A DNA stretch of 64,000 bases. It comes from Brachybacterium tyrofermentans. Its GTDB lineage: Bacteria > Actinomycetota > Actinomycetes > Actinomycetales > Dermabacteraceae. Both the position numbers and the translations under genes were made by a program. The stretch covers positions 39,503 to 103,502 of the forward strand of contig NZ_JABUXW010000017.1 in the NCBI RefSeq assembly GCF_014897585.1. Direction: 5' to 3'. Under the pieces are notes generated by a model. The model was not told where the DNA came from. It made no database searches and was given only the letters and a program-made list of their open reading frames with translations. Positions 52,892 through 61,717 of the stretch are shown one piece after another (position 1 is the first letter of the stretch; each line of letters begins with the position of its first letter).

Positions 52892-54462
52892 GCGAGCGCA
52901 CCCTCGTCGTCGGCGGCGGACTCGCGGGACTGCTCGCGGCCCGCCGCCACCAGCGGGCAGGGCACCGGGTGGTGCTCCTGGAGGCCGCCGATCCCGTCGG
53001 CGGCGCGATCGCCGACGTCCTGGTCACGCAGGACCCGGAGGACAGCACCAGCAGAAGCACACGCACCGGCACCGGCACGGGCACGGGCACGGGCACGGAT
53101 CCTGTCGCGCGGCTCGTGCTGAACGCGGGCGCCGAGGCGTACGCGACCGGTTCCGGAGCGGTGGACGCCCTGGTCGCCGAGCTGGGCCTGGCCGATCAGG
53201 TCGTCAGCCCGCGCGAGGGTCTGGGCAGCCGCGTGGTCTCCGCTGCCGGAGCGCATCGGGCGCCGGGCGGTTCGCTGCTCGGCATCCCGGGGCGTCCCCT
53301 CGCGGCCGACGTCCGGGCGGTGCTGGGCCTGCGCGGCGCCCTGCGGGCGAGCCTCGAGCGCGTCCTGCCCGCGTCCGTCGGGGCCCGCCCCGGTGCGACC
53401 GTCGCCGAGGTGGTGCGCACCCGGCTCGGTGCCGCGGTGCTCGAGCGCCTCGTGGCGCCGGTGGTCGGCGGGGTGCACTCGGCGGATCCTGCGACCCTCG
53501 AGTTCGCCGCCGCGTCCCCGCAGCTGAGCGCTGGCCTCGCCGAGCACGGCTCCCTCGTGGCCGCCGTCCGGCAGCTGCGCGGCCGCAGCACGGGGACCGC
53601 CGGGACCCGCGTCCACACCCTGGCTCCGTCGCTGGCCGCCCTGCCGGCGATTCTGCAGGAGCAGTTCCTCGCCGCCGGGGGCATCGTGCGCACGTCGGTG
53701 GAGGCCACCGCGGTGCACCATGACGCCCCTGGATGGCGGGTCCGCACCGCCTCCGGCGAGACCCTCGAGGCGGATCATCTGGTCCTCGCCTGCCCGCCCG
53801 ACACGGCCCACGACCTGCTGACGGCCGGGCTCGGAGAGCAGTCGGGAGACCCGACCGGCCAGCAGCCGGAGGGCCCGACCGGCCAGCCGAGGGACACGAC
53901 CGGCACCGTCGCACGGATCGCCTCGGCCATCCCGCAGACCCCGTCGGCCCCCGTGCGCCTGGTGGTCCTCGTGCTCGACGCCCCGGCCCTGGATTCTTTC
54001 CCCTCCGGCACCGGCGCCCTGGTCGCCCCCGGAACGGCGGGCGTCCGGGCCAAGGCGCTCACCCACGCGAGCGCCAAGTGGGCGCATGTGCAGCACGCCG
54101 CCCGCGAGGCCTTCCCGTCGGCCGAGAGCCCGCACGTGGTACGACTGTCCTTCGGACGTCCCGGCGAGGAGCTCCCGGATCCCGCGGGGATCGTCGACCT
54201 CGCCCTGACTGATGCCTCCCGGATCCTCGGGGTCGCGCTGCCGCGCGAGCAGCTGCTCGCCGCACGTGTGATCGACTGGGACCGTGCCATGCGGCAGCCC
54301 CGCCCCGGGCACCGCGCCGCCCTCGACGCGCTCACCGCCGTTCTGCGCGAGGAGCCGTCCCTTCAGCTCGTCGGCTCCTGGAGAGCCGGCACCGGCATCG
54401 ACGCGATCGTCCGCGCCGACGCCGCGCCGGCCCCCGAACCCGACGCGACCCCGCCCGACTGA
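52888..54462 (+). CDS. hemY: Coproporphyrinogen III oxidase (HemY/CgoX)
   Basis: A 524-residue FAD enzyme that oxidises coproporphyrinogen III to coproporphyrin III in the actinobacterial pathway. The N-terminal TLVVGGGLAGLLAARRHQRA (about 5-24) is the dinucleotide-binding GxGxxG loop and VVLLEAADPVGGAI ends strand 2 with the ribose-binding Glu. VGGVHSADP (about 192-200) is a conserved flavin-contact segment; the C terminus has LVGSWRAGTGIDAIV, close to the family GxxxxGxGI ending. A (Thr-Gly)n insert after residue 59 derives from hexamer repeats and the loop around 310-335 (GQQPEGPTGQPRDTTG) is another expansion. ATG overlaps the hemE stop, so the two are coupled. Confidence 0.88.
   Translation: MSERTLVVGGGLAGLLAARRHQRAGHRVVLLEAADPVGGAIADVLVTQDPEDSTSRSTRTGTGTGTGTGTDPVARLVLNAGAEAYATGSGAVDALVAELGLADQVVSPREGLGSRVVSAAGAHRAPGGSLLGIPGRPLAADVRAVLGLRGALRASLERVLPASVGARPGATVAEVVRTRLGAAVLERLVAPVVGGVHSADPATLEFAAASPQLSAGLAEHGSLVAAVRQLRGRSTGTAGTRVHTLAPSLAALPAILQEQFLAAGGIVRTSVEATAVHHDAPGWRVRTASGETLEADHLVLACPPDTAHDLLTAGLGEQSGDPTGQQPEGPTGQPRDTTGTVARIASAIPQTPSAPVRLVVLVLDAPALDSFPSGTGALVAPGTAGVRAKALTHASAKWAHVQHAAREAFPSAESPHVVRLSFGRPGEELPDPAGIVDLALTDASRILGVALPREQLLAARVIDWDRAMRQPRPGHRAALDALTAVLREEPSLQLVGSWRAGTGIDAIVRADAAPAPEPDATPPD
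53065..53099 (+). repeat. Hexamer repeat inside hemY (about 6 copies)
   Basis: Two ACCGGC and three ACGGGC units plus a partial one encode Thr-Gly pairs in an N-terminal loop of HemY. Confidence 0.85.
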
Positions 54463-54465
54463 CCC

Positions 54466-54492
54466 GACTGACGTGACTGACGTGACTGACGT
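54466..54492. repeat. Three 9-base tandem repeats between hemY and hemQ
   Basis: GACTGACGT three times without error, starting 4 bases after the hemY stop and ending 49 bases before hemQ. Confidence 0.85.
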
Positions 54493-54541
54493 GACCCACC
54501 TACGATCCAGCAACTCCCCTGCAGTGGAAGGACACCCCCTG

Positions 54542-55297
54542 ATGAACGAGGCGAAGAACCCGTCGACGGACGCGACCAGCGGCGCGGCGAGCGATCCCGA
54601 GCAGATCGCGCAGACCACGCGCTACACGAGCTACACCGTGTTCCGCCGGATTTCCGGCCTCACCGAGGACGGCGAGGTCACCACCGAGCAGATCACCGCT
54701 GCGCTCGGCGAGGTCACGTCGCTCATCGAGACGGCCTCCGACGGCGACGTCGAGATCCTGGGCTTCTACGACGTCTCCGGCTTCCGCGCCGAGGACGACC
54801 TCATGCTGTGGCTCGCGGCCGACAAGCCCGAGTCGCTGCAGGCCGCGCTGCGCGAGTTCGAGAACTCCCTGCCCGGCACCTGGCTGAACCGCGAGTGGGC
54901 CTCCGTCGGCGTGCACCGCATGGCCGAGTTCGCCCGCGGCCACGTGCCCTCGTTCATGGTCCCCGAGTTCTCGCGGAAGCAGTGGATCACCGTGTACCCC
55001 TTCGTGCGCAGCTACGACTGGTACCTGCTGCCCGACGACGAGCGCAACCGCATGCTGCGCGAGCATGGAATGCTTGGCCGCGAGTACCCGCAGGTCAACG
55101 CCAACACCGTCGCCGCTTTCGCGCTCGGCGACTACGAGTGGCTGCTCTCCTTCGAGGCGGACGACCTCCACGACCTCGTCGACATGATGCGCCACCTGCG
55201 CTACTCCGATGCGCGCCTGCACGTGCGCGACGAGCTCCCCTTCCACACCGGCCGCCGCCTCGACTCCCTCGCGGACGTCGCCGCCCTGCTCGCCTGA
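54542..55297 (+). CDS. hemQ: Coproheme decarboxylase (HemQ/ChdC)
   Basis: A 251-residue chlorite-dismutase-fold enzyme that uses peroxide to decarboxylate coproheme to haem b, the last step of the coproporphyrin route. RYTSYTVFRR opens the fold; RSYDWYLLPDDERNRML (about 157-173) contains the catalytic Tyr region and REHGMLGREYPQVNANTVAA (about 174-193) the proximal His and flanking residues; FALGDYEWLLSFEADDL follows, all as in actinobacterial ChdC. GGAAGGA lies 9 bases upstream of ATG 54542. It sits between hemY and hemH, which defines this as the coproporphyrin-dependent branch. Confidence 0.93.
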   Translation: MNEAKNPSTDATSGAASDPEQIAQTTRYTSYTVFRRISGLTEDGEVTTEQITAALGEVTSLIETASDGDVEILGFYDVSGFRAEDDLMLWLAADKPESLQAALREFENSLPGTWLNREWASVGVHRMAEFARGHVPSFMVPEFSRKQWITVYPFVRSYDWYLLPDDERNRMLREHGMLGREYPQVNANTVAAFALGDYEWLLSFEADDLHDLVDMMRHLRYSDARLHVRDELPFHTGRRLDSLADVAALLA

Positions 55298-55334
55298 CTC
55301 GCCTGACACCCCACTTCTTGCGAAGGAACCTTCC

Positions 55335-56579
55335 GTGACTGACCCCACCACGTCGACGCTCCGCCCCCGCACCGTCGACCCTGCCTCTGCGACCCACACC
55401 CGTCGCGGAGAGTCCAAGCCCTTCGACGCGATCCTGTTCTCGTCGTTCGGCGGGCCCGACGGCCAGGAGGACGTGATCCCCTTCCTGCGCAACGTCACCC
55501 GCGGGCGCGGCATCCCGGACGAGCGCCTCGAGGAGGTCGCGGGCCACTACCGCGCCCTCGGCGGCCGCAGCCCGATCACCGAGCAGAACGAGGCGCTGAT
55601 CGCCGCTCTCGAGCAGGAGCTCGCGGGCCGCGGCATCGACCTCCCGATCTACTTCGGCAACCGCAACTGGGCGCCCTACAACGCCGACGCGGTGCGCGCG
55701 CTGCATGCCGATGGCCACCGCAACGCCCTCGGCCTGGTGACCAGCGCCTACTCCTCGTACTCCTCGTGCCGCCAGTACCGGGAGGACTTCGGGATGGTCC
55801 TCGAGGAGACCGGCCTGGTCGACGAGGTGAGCATCGACAAGGTCCGCGTGTACTTCAACCATCCGGGCTTCCTCGAGCCCGTGGTCGACGGGCTCGGCCG
55901 CGCGCTGGCGAGCCTCGCCTCCGCCGGGCACGACGCCGAGCGGGTCGCGGTGCTGTTCTCCACCCACTCGGTGCCGACCTCGATGGCCGATGCGTCCGGC
56001 CCGGAGGAGACCCGCGTCGAGGGCTCCGGCGGCTGGTACGTCGAGCAGCATCTCGCGGCCTGCCGCTGGGTCATGGACCAGCTGCACGACGATTCGCCGG
56101 AGCTCCCCGACTGGCAGCTGGTCTACCAGTCCCGCTCCGGCGCCCCGCACATCCCGTGGCTCGAGCCGGATGTCAACGACGTGATCGCGCAGCTCGCCGA
56201 GGAGGATGCGGCCGACGCCGTCGTGGTCGTCCCGATCGGTTTCGTCACCGACCACGTCGAGGTCGTGTGGGACCTGGACACCGAGGCGAAGGAGACCGCC
56301 GAGGAGAAGGGGCTCGCCTTCCGACGGGTCGCGACCTCCGGTGAGGACCCCCGCTTCATCGCCGCCCTCGCGGATCTGGTCCAGGAGCGGCTGGACGCGC
56401 AGTTCCCGCGCCGCGTGGTCACCGACTTCGGGGGCACGCCGGACGTGTGCGGCGCGAACTGCTGCGTGGGCCGGATGTGCCGCCCCACCACGAGCGCCGT
56501 GGATTCGGCCGACGACGTGGCCCGCGCCCGGTCGGAGGCCGCCGCCGGAGCTGCCGCGGCAGCGGGAGCCTCCTCATGA
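55335..56579 (+). CDS. hemH: Coproporphyrin III ferrochelatase (HemH/CpfC)
   Basis: A 414-residue chelatase inserting ferrous iron into coproporphyrin III. AILFSSFGGPDGQEDVIPFL (about 33-52) is the N-terminal family block; YFGNRNWAPY, TSAYSSYSSCRQYRED and LFSTHSVPTSM (about 211-221, with the catalytic His) line the active site; VVVPIGFVTDHVEVVWDLD (about 299-317) includes the second conserved His-Glu region. The C terminus carries DVCGANCCVGRMC with Cys residues that, with an upstream one, are expected to hold the [2Fe-2S] cluster of actinobacterial enzymes. GTG start with GAAGGA 8 bases upstream. It overlaps hemC by 4 bases. The Ala-rich tail is low complexity. Confidence 0.93.
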   Translation: MTDPTTSTLRPRTVDPASATHTRRGESKPFDAILFSSFGGPDGQEDVIPFLRNVTRGRGIPDERLEEVAGHYRALGGRSPITEQNEALIAALEQELAGRGIDLPIYFGNRNWAPYNADAVRALHADGHRNALGLVTSAYSSYSSCRQYREDFGMVLEETGLVDEVSIDKVRVYFNHPGFLEPVVDGLGRALASLASAGHDAERVAVLFSTHSVPTSMADASGPEETRVEGSGGWYVEQHLAACRWVMDQLHDDSPELPDWQLVYQSRSGAPHIPWLEPDVNDVIAQLAEEDAADAVVVVPIGFVTDHVEVVWDLDTEAKETAEEKGLAFRRVATSGEDPRFIAALADLVQERLDAQFPRRVVTDFGGTPDVCGANCCVGRMCRPTTSAVDSADDVARARSEAAAGAAAAAGASS

Positions 56580-57592
56580 CGGCCACGCTCCCCCCTCTGA
56601 CCATCGGCACCCGCGCCTCGCAGCTCGCCCTGACCCAGTCCGGCCAGGTCGGCTCGGCGATCGTGGAGGGGACCGGTCGCGAGGTGGAGCTCGTGCACGT
56701 GAGCACCCATGGCGACCGCGACCGCGTCAGCCCGCTCGCTCAGATCGGCGGCACCGGCGTGTTCGTCACCGCCGTGCGCCAGGCGCTGCTGGACGGCACC
56801 GTCGACGTGGTCGTGCACTCCTGCAAGGACCTGCCCACGCAACCGCTCGAGGAGATCACCCTGGCCTCGATCCCGGTGCGGGAGGATCCGCGCGATGCGC
56901 TGTGCGCGCGCGACGGGATGACGATGGATCAGCTGCCCGAGGGCGCCCGGGTGGGCACCGGCTCGCCGCGTCGTGCCGCGCAGCTGCTGCGCGCACGCCC
57001 TGACCTGGACGTGGTGGGGATCCGCGGGAACATCGAGACCCGTCTGGCCCGGGCGCTCGGGGACGAGGCGGATCTCGACGCCGTGGTGCTCGCCGCCGCC
57101 GGTCTGCAGCGAGTGGGCCGGGGCGCCGTGATCAGCGAGCTGCTGAGCGTGGAGATCATGCTGCCGGCGCCCGCCCAGGGCGCGCTGGCGGTGGAGGTCA
57201 CCACAGCGGCCCTGCACGGTGAGACCGCGGAGACCGCAGAGACTGCGGAGACCTCGCCGGCCTGGTTCGCCGCGCGGCTGGCAGCCGTCGACGATCCCGC
57301 CACCCGCGCGGCGGTCACCGCGGAGCGGGCGCTGCTGCGCACGCTCGAGGCGGGCTGCTCCGCCCCGGTCGCCGCGTATGCGGAGATCGCGGACGGCGAG
57401 CTCGCGCTGCGCGCATTGGCGATCCGGCCCGACGGCAGCCACGTCGTCGAGGGCACCGCGCGAGTCGGCTTCGACCTCGTCGAGGACGATGCCTCGGGCA
57501 CCGCCTCGATCCCCTTCCTGCTGGGCGCGGAGCTCGCCGCGGATCTGATCGAGCGCGGCGCCGGGGAGATCCTCGAGGCGGCGAAGGCCTGA
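56576..57592 (+). CDS. hemC: Porphobilinogen deaminase
   Basis: A 338-residue enzyme joining four porphobilinogens to hydroxymethylbilane. LTIGTRASQLALTQSGQV begins the fold; VVHSCKDLPTQ (about 81-91) is the family HSxKDxPT motif with the catalytic Asp; GTGSPRRAAQL and GIRGNIETRL bind acetate and propionate groups; APAQGALAVEV is conserved; and LEAGCSAPVAA (about 259-269) has the Cys that carries the dipyrromethane cofactor. ETAETAETAETS near residue 216-227 comes from 9-base repeats and interrupts an otherwise standard chain. It overlaps hemH by ATGA and shares one base with hemD. Confidence 0.93.
   Translation: MTATLPPLTIGTRASQLALTQSGQVGSAIVEGTGREVELVHVSTHGDRDRVSPLAQIGGTGVFVTAVRQALLDGTVDVVVHSCKDLPTQPLEEITLASIPVREDPRDALCARDGMTMDQLPEGARVGTGSPRRAAQLLRARPDLDVVGIRGNIETRLARALGDEADLDAVVLAAAGLQRVGRGAVISELLSVEIMLPAPAQGALAVEVTTAALHGETAETAETAETSPAWFAARLAAVDDPATRAAVTAERALLRTLEAGCSAPVAAYAEIADGELALRALAIRPDGSHVVEGTARVGFDLVEDDASGTASIPFLLGAELAADLIERGAGEILEAAKA
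57221..57256 (+). repeat. 9-base repeat inside hemC (4 copies)
   Basis: GAGACCGCG-type units (with small changes) encode Glu-Thr-Ala steps between two conserved HemC segments. Confidence 0.85.
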
Positions 57593-58431
57593 TGAGCGAG
57601 GGCCCAGGCCACGTCGGCCCGTCCCGTCCGGTCCTGGTCACGCGGCCTGCCGGCCGTGGGGACGGTCTGGTGACCCTGCTCGCGCAGCATGGGGTGGTCG
57701 TCGAGCACCGGCCTCTGACCCGTCTCCTCCCCGTGAGAGGGCCGGAGGTCGATCTCGCCCGCGAGCGCCTCGCAGCCGGGCAGTACTCGCACCTGGTCCT
57801 CACCTCCCGCACCGCGGTGGAGGCCTTCTGCCTCGCAGAATCTCCCTCGGCAGACTCGGCCGGATCAACCGGATCAACCGGATCAACCGGATCGCCCGGT
57901 GCGCCCGCGCTCCCCGCCTCCCTCGGCGTTCCCCCGCACACGCAGGTGGTCGCCGTGGGCGAGGGCACCGCGGCAGCGCTGGCAGCGATCGGGATCCGGG
58001 CCGACGTCGTCGCCGCCGGCTCCGGCGCTGCCCTCGTGGAGGCGATGCCGGTCGCGAGCTCGACCCCGACGTCCCGGGTGCTGTTCCCTGCCTCCGGCGC
58101 CGCCTCGCCCACCGTGCCCGAGGGGCTGCGGTCGAAGGGCTATCGCGTCGACCAGGTGACCGTGTACCGGCCCGAGCCCGTCGATCTCCCGGAGGCCTCC
58201 GCGCAGGCGCTGCGCACCGGCGGCTACAGCGCGATGGTGCTGACCAGTCCCATGATTGCGCGCCGTGCGGCGGCGATCGGGATCCACCCCTCCACCGCGA
58301 TCCTCACGATCGGCGACCCGACCAGCGAGGCGGTGCGTGAGGCCGGCCTGAGGGTCACCCTCCAGGCCGAGGAGCCGACCGACGCAGCCCTCGCCGCCGT
58401 CGTCGTGCGAGCGCTCGACCTCGGCCCCTGA
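57592..58431 (+). CDS. hemD: Uroporphyrinogen III synthase
   Basis: A 279-residue enzyme that inverts ring D and closes hydroxymethylbilane to uroporphyrinogen III. The family is weakly conserved, but [32 protein letters not shown] (about 64-76) and [17 protein letters not shown] (about 119-135), then [22 protein letters not shown] (split over two segments) and the end segment [14 protein letters not shown] fit. The adjacent hemC and shared base (TGATG) make the assignment firm. [13 protein letters not shown] (about 91-103) is encoded by 9-base repeats within the loop between the two domains. It ends 70 bases before hemB. Confidence 0.85.
   Translation: MSEGPGHVGPSRPVLVTRPAGRGDGLVTLLAQHGVVVEHRPLTRLLPVRGPEVDLARERLAAGQYSHLVLTSRTAVEAFCLAESPSADSAGSTGSTGSTGSPGAPALPASLGVPPHTQVVAVGEGTAAALAAIGIRADVVAAGSGAALVEAMPVASSTPTSRVLFPASGAASPTVPEGLRSKGYRVDQVTVYRPEPVDLPEASAQALRTGGYSAMVLTSPMIARRAAAIGIHPSTAILTIGDPTSEAVREAGLRVTLQAEEPTDAALAAVVVRALDLGP
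57862..57897 (+). repeat. 9-base repeat inside hemD (4 copies)
   Basis: GGATCAACC three times plus GGATCGCCC, encoding Gly-Ser-Thr steps in an interdomain loop of HemD. Confidence 0.9.
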
Positions 58432-58501
58432 CCGCCGCTCCTCTTCCCGGATCCCCCGCCCGCTCTTCCACCCGTCCCCTCCATCCGCAAGGAGCCACCC
58501 C

Positions 58502-59509
58502 ATGACCCTCCCCGTCGACCGACCCCGCCGCCTGCGCTCGAGCGCCGCCATGCGCTCCCTGGTGCGGGAGAACACCCTGCGCCCGGCGGATCTCGTGCTG
58601 CCGATGTTCGTGCGCGAGGGGGCGAACGAGAACAAGCCCGTGAGCTCCATGCCCGGCGTCGTCCAGCACACGATGGATTCCCTGGTGCGCGCGTCGACCG
58701 AGGCCGCCGAGCGCGGCGTCGGCGGCGTGATGCTGTTCGGCGTGCCCGAGCACAAGGACGCCGTGGGCTCCGGGGCGACCGACCCCGACGGGATCCTCAA
58801 CCGGGCTCTGGCGCGCCTGCGCTCCGAGCTGGGCGACGAGACCGTGATCATGGCCGATCTGTGCCTGGACGAGTTCACCGACCACGGGCACTGCGGCGTG
58901 CTCGACGCCGACGGCCGCGTGGACAACGACGCCACCCTGCTGCGCTACCGCGAGATGGCCCTCGCCCAGGCCGAGGCCGGCGCCCACCTGCTGGGCCCCT
59001 CGGGGATGATGGACGGCCAGATCGCGGCGATCCGTGAGGAGCTCGATGCGGCGGGGCATCTGGAGACCGCGATCTACGCCTACACCGCGAAGTACGCGTC
59101 GGCCTTCTACGGACCGTTCCGCGAGGCCGTCGACTCCTCCCTGCAGGGCGATCGGCGCACGTACCAGCAGGATCCGGCGAACGGCCGCGAGGCGCTGCGC
59201 GAGCTGGAGCTCGACCTCGCCGAAGGTGCCGATCTGGTGATGGTCAAGCCCGGGCTGCCGTATCTCGACGTGCTGCGCGAGGTCGCCCAGATCTCGCCGG
59301 TCCCCGTCGGCGCCTACCAGGTCTCCGGCGAGTACGCGATGATCGAGGCGGCCGCGGCCAACGGCTGGATCGACCGGGACCGCATGATCCTCGAGTCGCT
59401 GCTGGCGTTCCGCCGTGCCGGGGCCTCGACCGTGCTGACCTACTACGCGAGCGAGGTCGCCCAGTGGTACCGCGACGGGCTGCCCGCCCACCTGCGCGAG
59501 TTCCGCTGA
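58502..59509 (+). CDS. hemB: Delta-aminolevulinic acid dehydratase
   Basis: A 335-residue enzyme condensing two 5-aminolevulinates to porphobilinogen. The start [17 protein letters not shown] is typical; [16 protein letters not shown] (about 119-134) is the metal-site region, in the Asp-containing form associated with magnesium-type rather than zinc-only enzymes; [14 protein letters not shown] (about 196-209) and [13 protein letters not shown] (about 243-255) carry the two active-site Lys that form Schiff bases; [12 protein letters not shown] closes the barrel. AAGGAG lies 8 bases before the ATG. It is 70 bases after hemD and 65 before hemL. Confidence 0.95.
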   Translation: MTLPVDRPRRLRSSAAMRSLVRENTLRPADLVLPMFVREGANENKPVSSMPGVVQHTMDSLVRASTEAAERGVGGVMLFGVPEHKDAVGSGATDPDGILNRALARLRSELGDETVIMADLCLDEFTDHGHCGVLDADGRVDNDATLLRYREMALAQAEAGAHLLGPSGMMDGQIAAIREELDAAGHLETAIYAYTAKYASAFYGPFREAVDSSLQGDRRTYQQDPANGREALRELELDLAEGADLVMVKPGLPYLDVLREVAQISPVPVGAYQVSGEYAMIEAAAANGWIDRDRMILESLLAFRRAGASTVLTYYASEVAQWYRDGLPAHLREFR

Positions 59510-59574
59510 GGCCAGGCACCCCGACCGGCTCACCCAGTCCACCCACCTCCCGCGACCCCTCCAGGAGACCTCCC

Positions 59575-60906
59575 ATGACCAGTGCATCCTCCGCCGACCT
59601 CTTCACCCGCGCCCAGAAGGTGATTCCGTCCGGGGTCAACTCCCCTGTGCGCGCCTTCGGATCCGTGGGCGGCACCCCGCCGTTCCTGACCTCCGCGAAG
59701 GGCGCTCTGCTGCACGACGCCGATGGCCGCGAGTACGTGGACCTGGTGGGGTCCTGGGGGCCGATGATCCTGGGCCACGCCCACGAAGGCGTCGTCGAGG
59801 CGGTGCGCGAGGCCGCCGGCCGCGGGCTGTCCTTCGGGGCTCCGCAGCCCGGTGAGGTGACGCTCGCCGAGGAGGTCATCTCCCGCATCGCGCCGGTCGA
59901 GCAGCTGCGCCTGGTCAATTCCGGGACCGAGGCGACGATGAGCGCGCTGCGCGTGGCTCGGGCGGCGACCAGCCGCGACGTGATCGTGAAGTTCGCCGGC
60001 TGCTACCACGGCCATGTCGACGCCCTGCTCGCCGAGGCGGGCAGCGGGGTCGCGACCTTCGCGATGCCGGGGTCCGCCGGCGTGACGGCGTCGACCGCTC
60101 GGGACACCGTGGTGCTGCCCTACGGCGATCGTGAGGCGGTCACGGCGCTGTTCGCCGAGCGCGGTTCCGAGATCGCCGCGATCATCACCGAGGCGGCGCC
60201 CGCGAACATGGGCGTGGTCCCGCCGCTGGAGGCCGACGGGGTCGGCTTCAACCGCTTCCTGTCGCAGACCGCGCACGCGAACGGCGCGCTCCTGATCAGC
60301 GACGAGGTGCTCACCGGGTTCCGGGCGAGCCGTGAGGGCTACTACGGGGTCGACGGCCCCACCGGGGTCGCTGGGGCGGATGATGCCTGGGCGCCGGACC
60401 TCATGACCTTCGGCAAGGTCATCGGCGGCGGGCTGCCCGTCGGCGCCTTCGGCGGCCGGAAGGACCTCATGGGGCTGCTGGCACCGGCCGGTCCGGTGTA
60501 CCAGGCGGGAACCCTGTCCGGGAACCCGCTCGCCACGGCGGCGGGTCTGGCGACCTTCGCGGGCCTGGACGAGGCGGCCTACGAGACTCTCGGGGCGGCG
60601 TCGAGCACGCTGCAGCAGCTGGTGGCCGACGCTCTCACCACGGCCGGGGTCCCCCACGTCATCCAGAGTGCCGGGACCCTGTTCTCGGTGTTCTTCCGCG
60701 AGGATCCGGTGACGGGTTATGCGGACGCGAAGGCGCAGGACACCGCGGCCTTCACCCGGTTCTTCCACGCGATGCTCGAGGCAGGGGTCTACCTGCCTCC
60801 GTCGGCCTTCGAGGCATGGTTCGTCTCCACAGCGCACACGCCGGAGGTGCTCGATCGCATCGCCGCTGCGCTGCCGGGAGCGGCGAAGGCTGCCGCCTCG
60901 GCGTGA
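59575..60906 (+). CDS. hemL: Glutamate-1-semialdehyde 2,1-aminomutase
   Basis: A 443-residue PLP enzyme converting glutamate 1-semialdehyde to 5-aminolevulinate. [16 protein letters not shown] (about 18-33) is the family start; [14 protein letters not shown] and AGCYHGHVD bind PLP phosphate and ring; [12 protein letters not shown] (about 241-252) has the PLP-ring Asp; [20 protein letters not shown] (about 276-295) has the Schiff-base Lys; [12 protein letters not shown] follows. Start ATG 59575 has AGGAGA upstream. Placing hemL last in the operon and hemA across the divergent promoter puts both enzymes of the C5 start under the same control region. A hairpin lies 49 bases after the stop. Confidence 0.95.
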   Translation: MTSASSADLFTRAQKVIPSGVNSPVRAFGSVGGTPPFLTSAKGALLHDADGREYVDLVGSWGPMILGHAHEGVVEAVREAAGRGLSFGAPQPGEVTLAEEVISRIAPVEQLRLVNSGTEATMSALRVARAATSRDVIVKFAGCYHGHVDALLAEAGSGVATFAMPGSAGVTASTARDTVVLPYGDREAVTALFAERGSEIAAIITEAAPANMGVVPPLEADGVGFNRFLSQTAHANGALLISDEVLTGFRASREGYYGVDGPTGVAGADDAWAPDLMTFGKVIGGGLPVGAFGGRKDLMGLLAPAGPVYQAGTLSGNPLATAAGLATFAGLDEAAYETLGAASSTLQQLVADALTTAGVPHVIQSAGTLFSVFFREDPVTGYADAKAQDTAAFTRFFHAMLEAGVYLPPSAFEAWFVSTAHTPEVLDRIAAALPGAAKAAASA

Positions 60907-60954
60907 GCTGACCGCGGCGTGAGCTGACCGCGCGCCCTCAGGTGAGGGCCCGGG

Positions 60955-60983
60955 GTCTGGGCACCGGGAGTCGGTGCCCAGAC
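60955..60983. terminator. Hairpin ending the haem operon
   Basis: Twelve-base arms GTCTGGGCACCG and CGGTGCCCAGAC around GGAGT, between hemL and the convergent membrane gene. Confidence 0.75.
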
Positions 60984-61020
60984 TCAGGGACTCAGGGACT
61001 CAGGGACTCAGGGACTCAGT
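60981..61020. repeat. Five copies of an 8-base repeat
   Basis: GACTCAGG repeated four times plus GACTCAGT, directly after the hemL hairpin and overlapping its last bases. Like 11593-11640 it is a perfect 8-base array between convergent genes. Confidence 0.9.
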
Positions 61021-61038
61021 GCCGCATGCCCGAGCTCA

Positions 61039-61584
61039 TCAGGCGTTGCCCGGGGCGACGCTCCGGACGGTCGCTCGGATCACGGCGCGAACTGCGATCA
61101 CGACGAGAGCGATCAGTGCGAGCAGGCTGACGAGGTGGAGGACCCCGGCCCACGGCGAATGGTCGGCTCCGCCGATCCCGAACGTGTCGGCCAGAGTCAT
61201 CCCGGCGGGGAACGACGCCACGAAGTACGCCGGTGTGCCGAGCATGAGCAGCCCGAGCATCGCCACCAGCATGCCTGTGGTGGGGATCCGTCCGCGCCAC
61301 CCGATGATCGTGATGAGCACGGCGATCAGGGGACCCAGCGCCAGGACGACGATCATCAGACCCCACCCCATGGTGTCGGCGGTGTTCCCCACCGCCGCGC
61401 TGATCTCTCGCAGCGAGCTGCCCGGCACCGCCGCGAGCGGGTTCAGCACCTGGATCTGAAGGGCTGCGAAGACGGCATAGGCGAGAACCAGCGCCGTGCC
61501 CCCGACCCCGATCCATCGAGAAGCCGGATTCGCCCTGGTTCTGATGCTCGGTGAGGCGGCGGCCGAGGCGTAATACGTGGTCAT
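61039..61584 (-). CDS. Small four-helix membrane protein, unknown
   Basis: A 181-residue integral membrane protein without recognised family. Four hydrophobic segments lie at about 27-46, 72-92, 100-120 and 145-168, joined by short loops; SSLREISAAVGNTADTMGW between helices 1 and 2 is probably outside. The start MTTYYASAAASPS has no strong Shine-Dalgarno. It lies 133 bases downstream of the DUF222/HNH gene on the same strand and converges on the haem operon. It could be a DUF4064-like or superinfection-type membrane protein; no claim is made. Confidence 0.6.
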   Translation of the reverse strand: MTTYYASAAASPSIRTRANPASRWIGVGGTALVLAYAVFAALQIQVLNPLAAVPGSSLREISAAVGNTADTMGWGLMIVVLALGPLIAVLITIIGWRGRIPTTGMLVAMLGLLMLGTPAYFVASFPAGMTLADTFGIGGADHSPWAGVLHLVSLLALIALVVIAVRAVIRATVRSVAPGNA

Positions 61585-61717
61585 GACGAGATCCTGACAC
61601 CAGGGGCCCCCACGGCGAGGGAGAAGTTGTGGAGGTCTCGGGGGCGTCCTGGGCATCGGTGCGCGCGGGCCTGGCTCGGGGCGGAGTTCCCGGCCCCGAG
61701 GAGACCGCTCCCGCAGA

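Noticed and set aside
52888..54462. Protoporphyrinogen oxidase of the classical pathway
   Set aside because: The operon contains HemQ and an iron-sulfur type HemH and no HemF/HemN, so coproporphyrinogen is the expected substrate.
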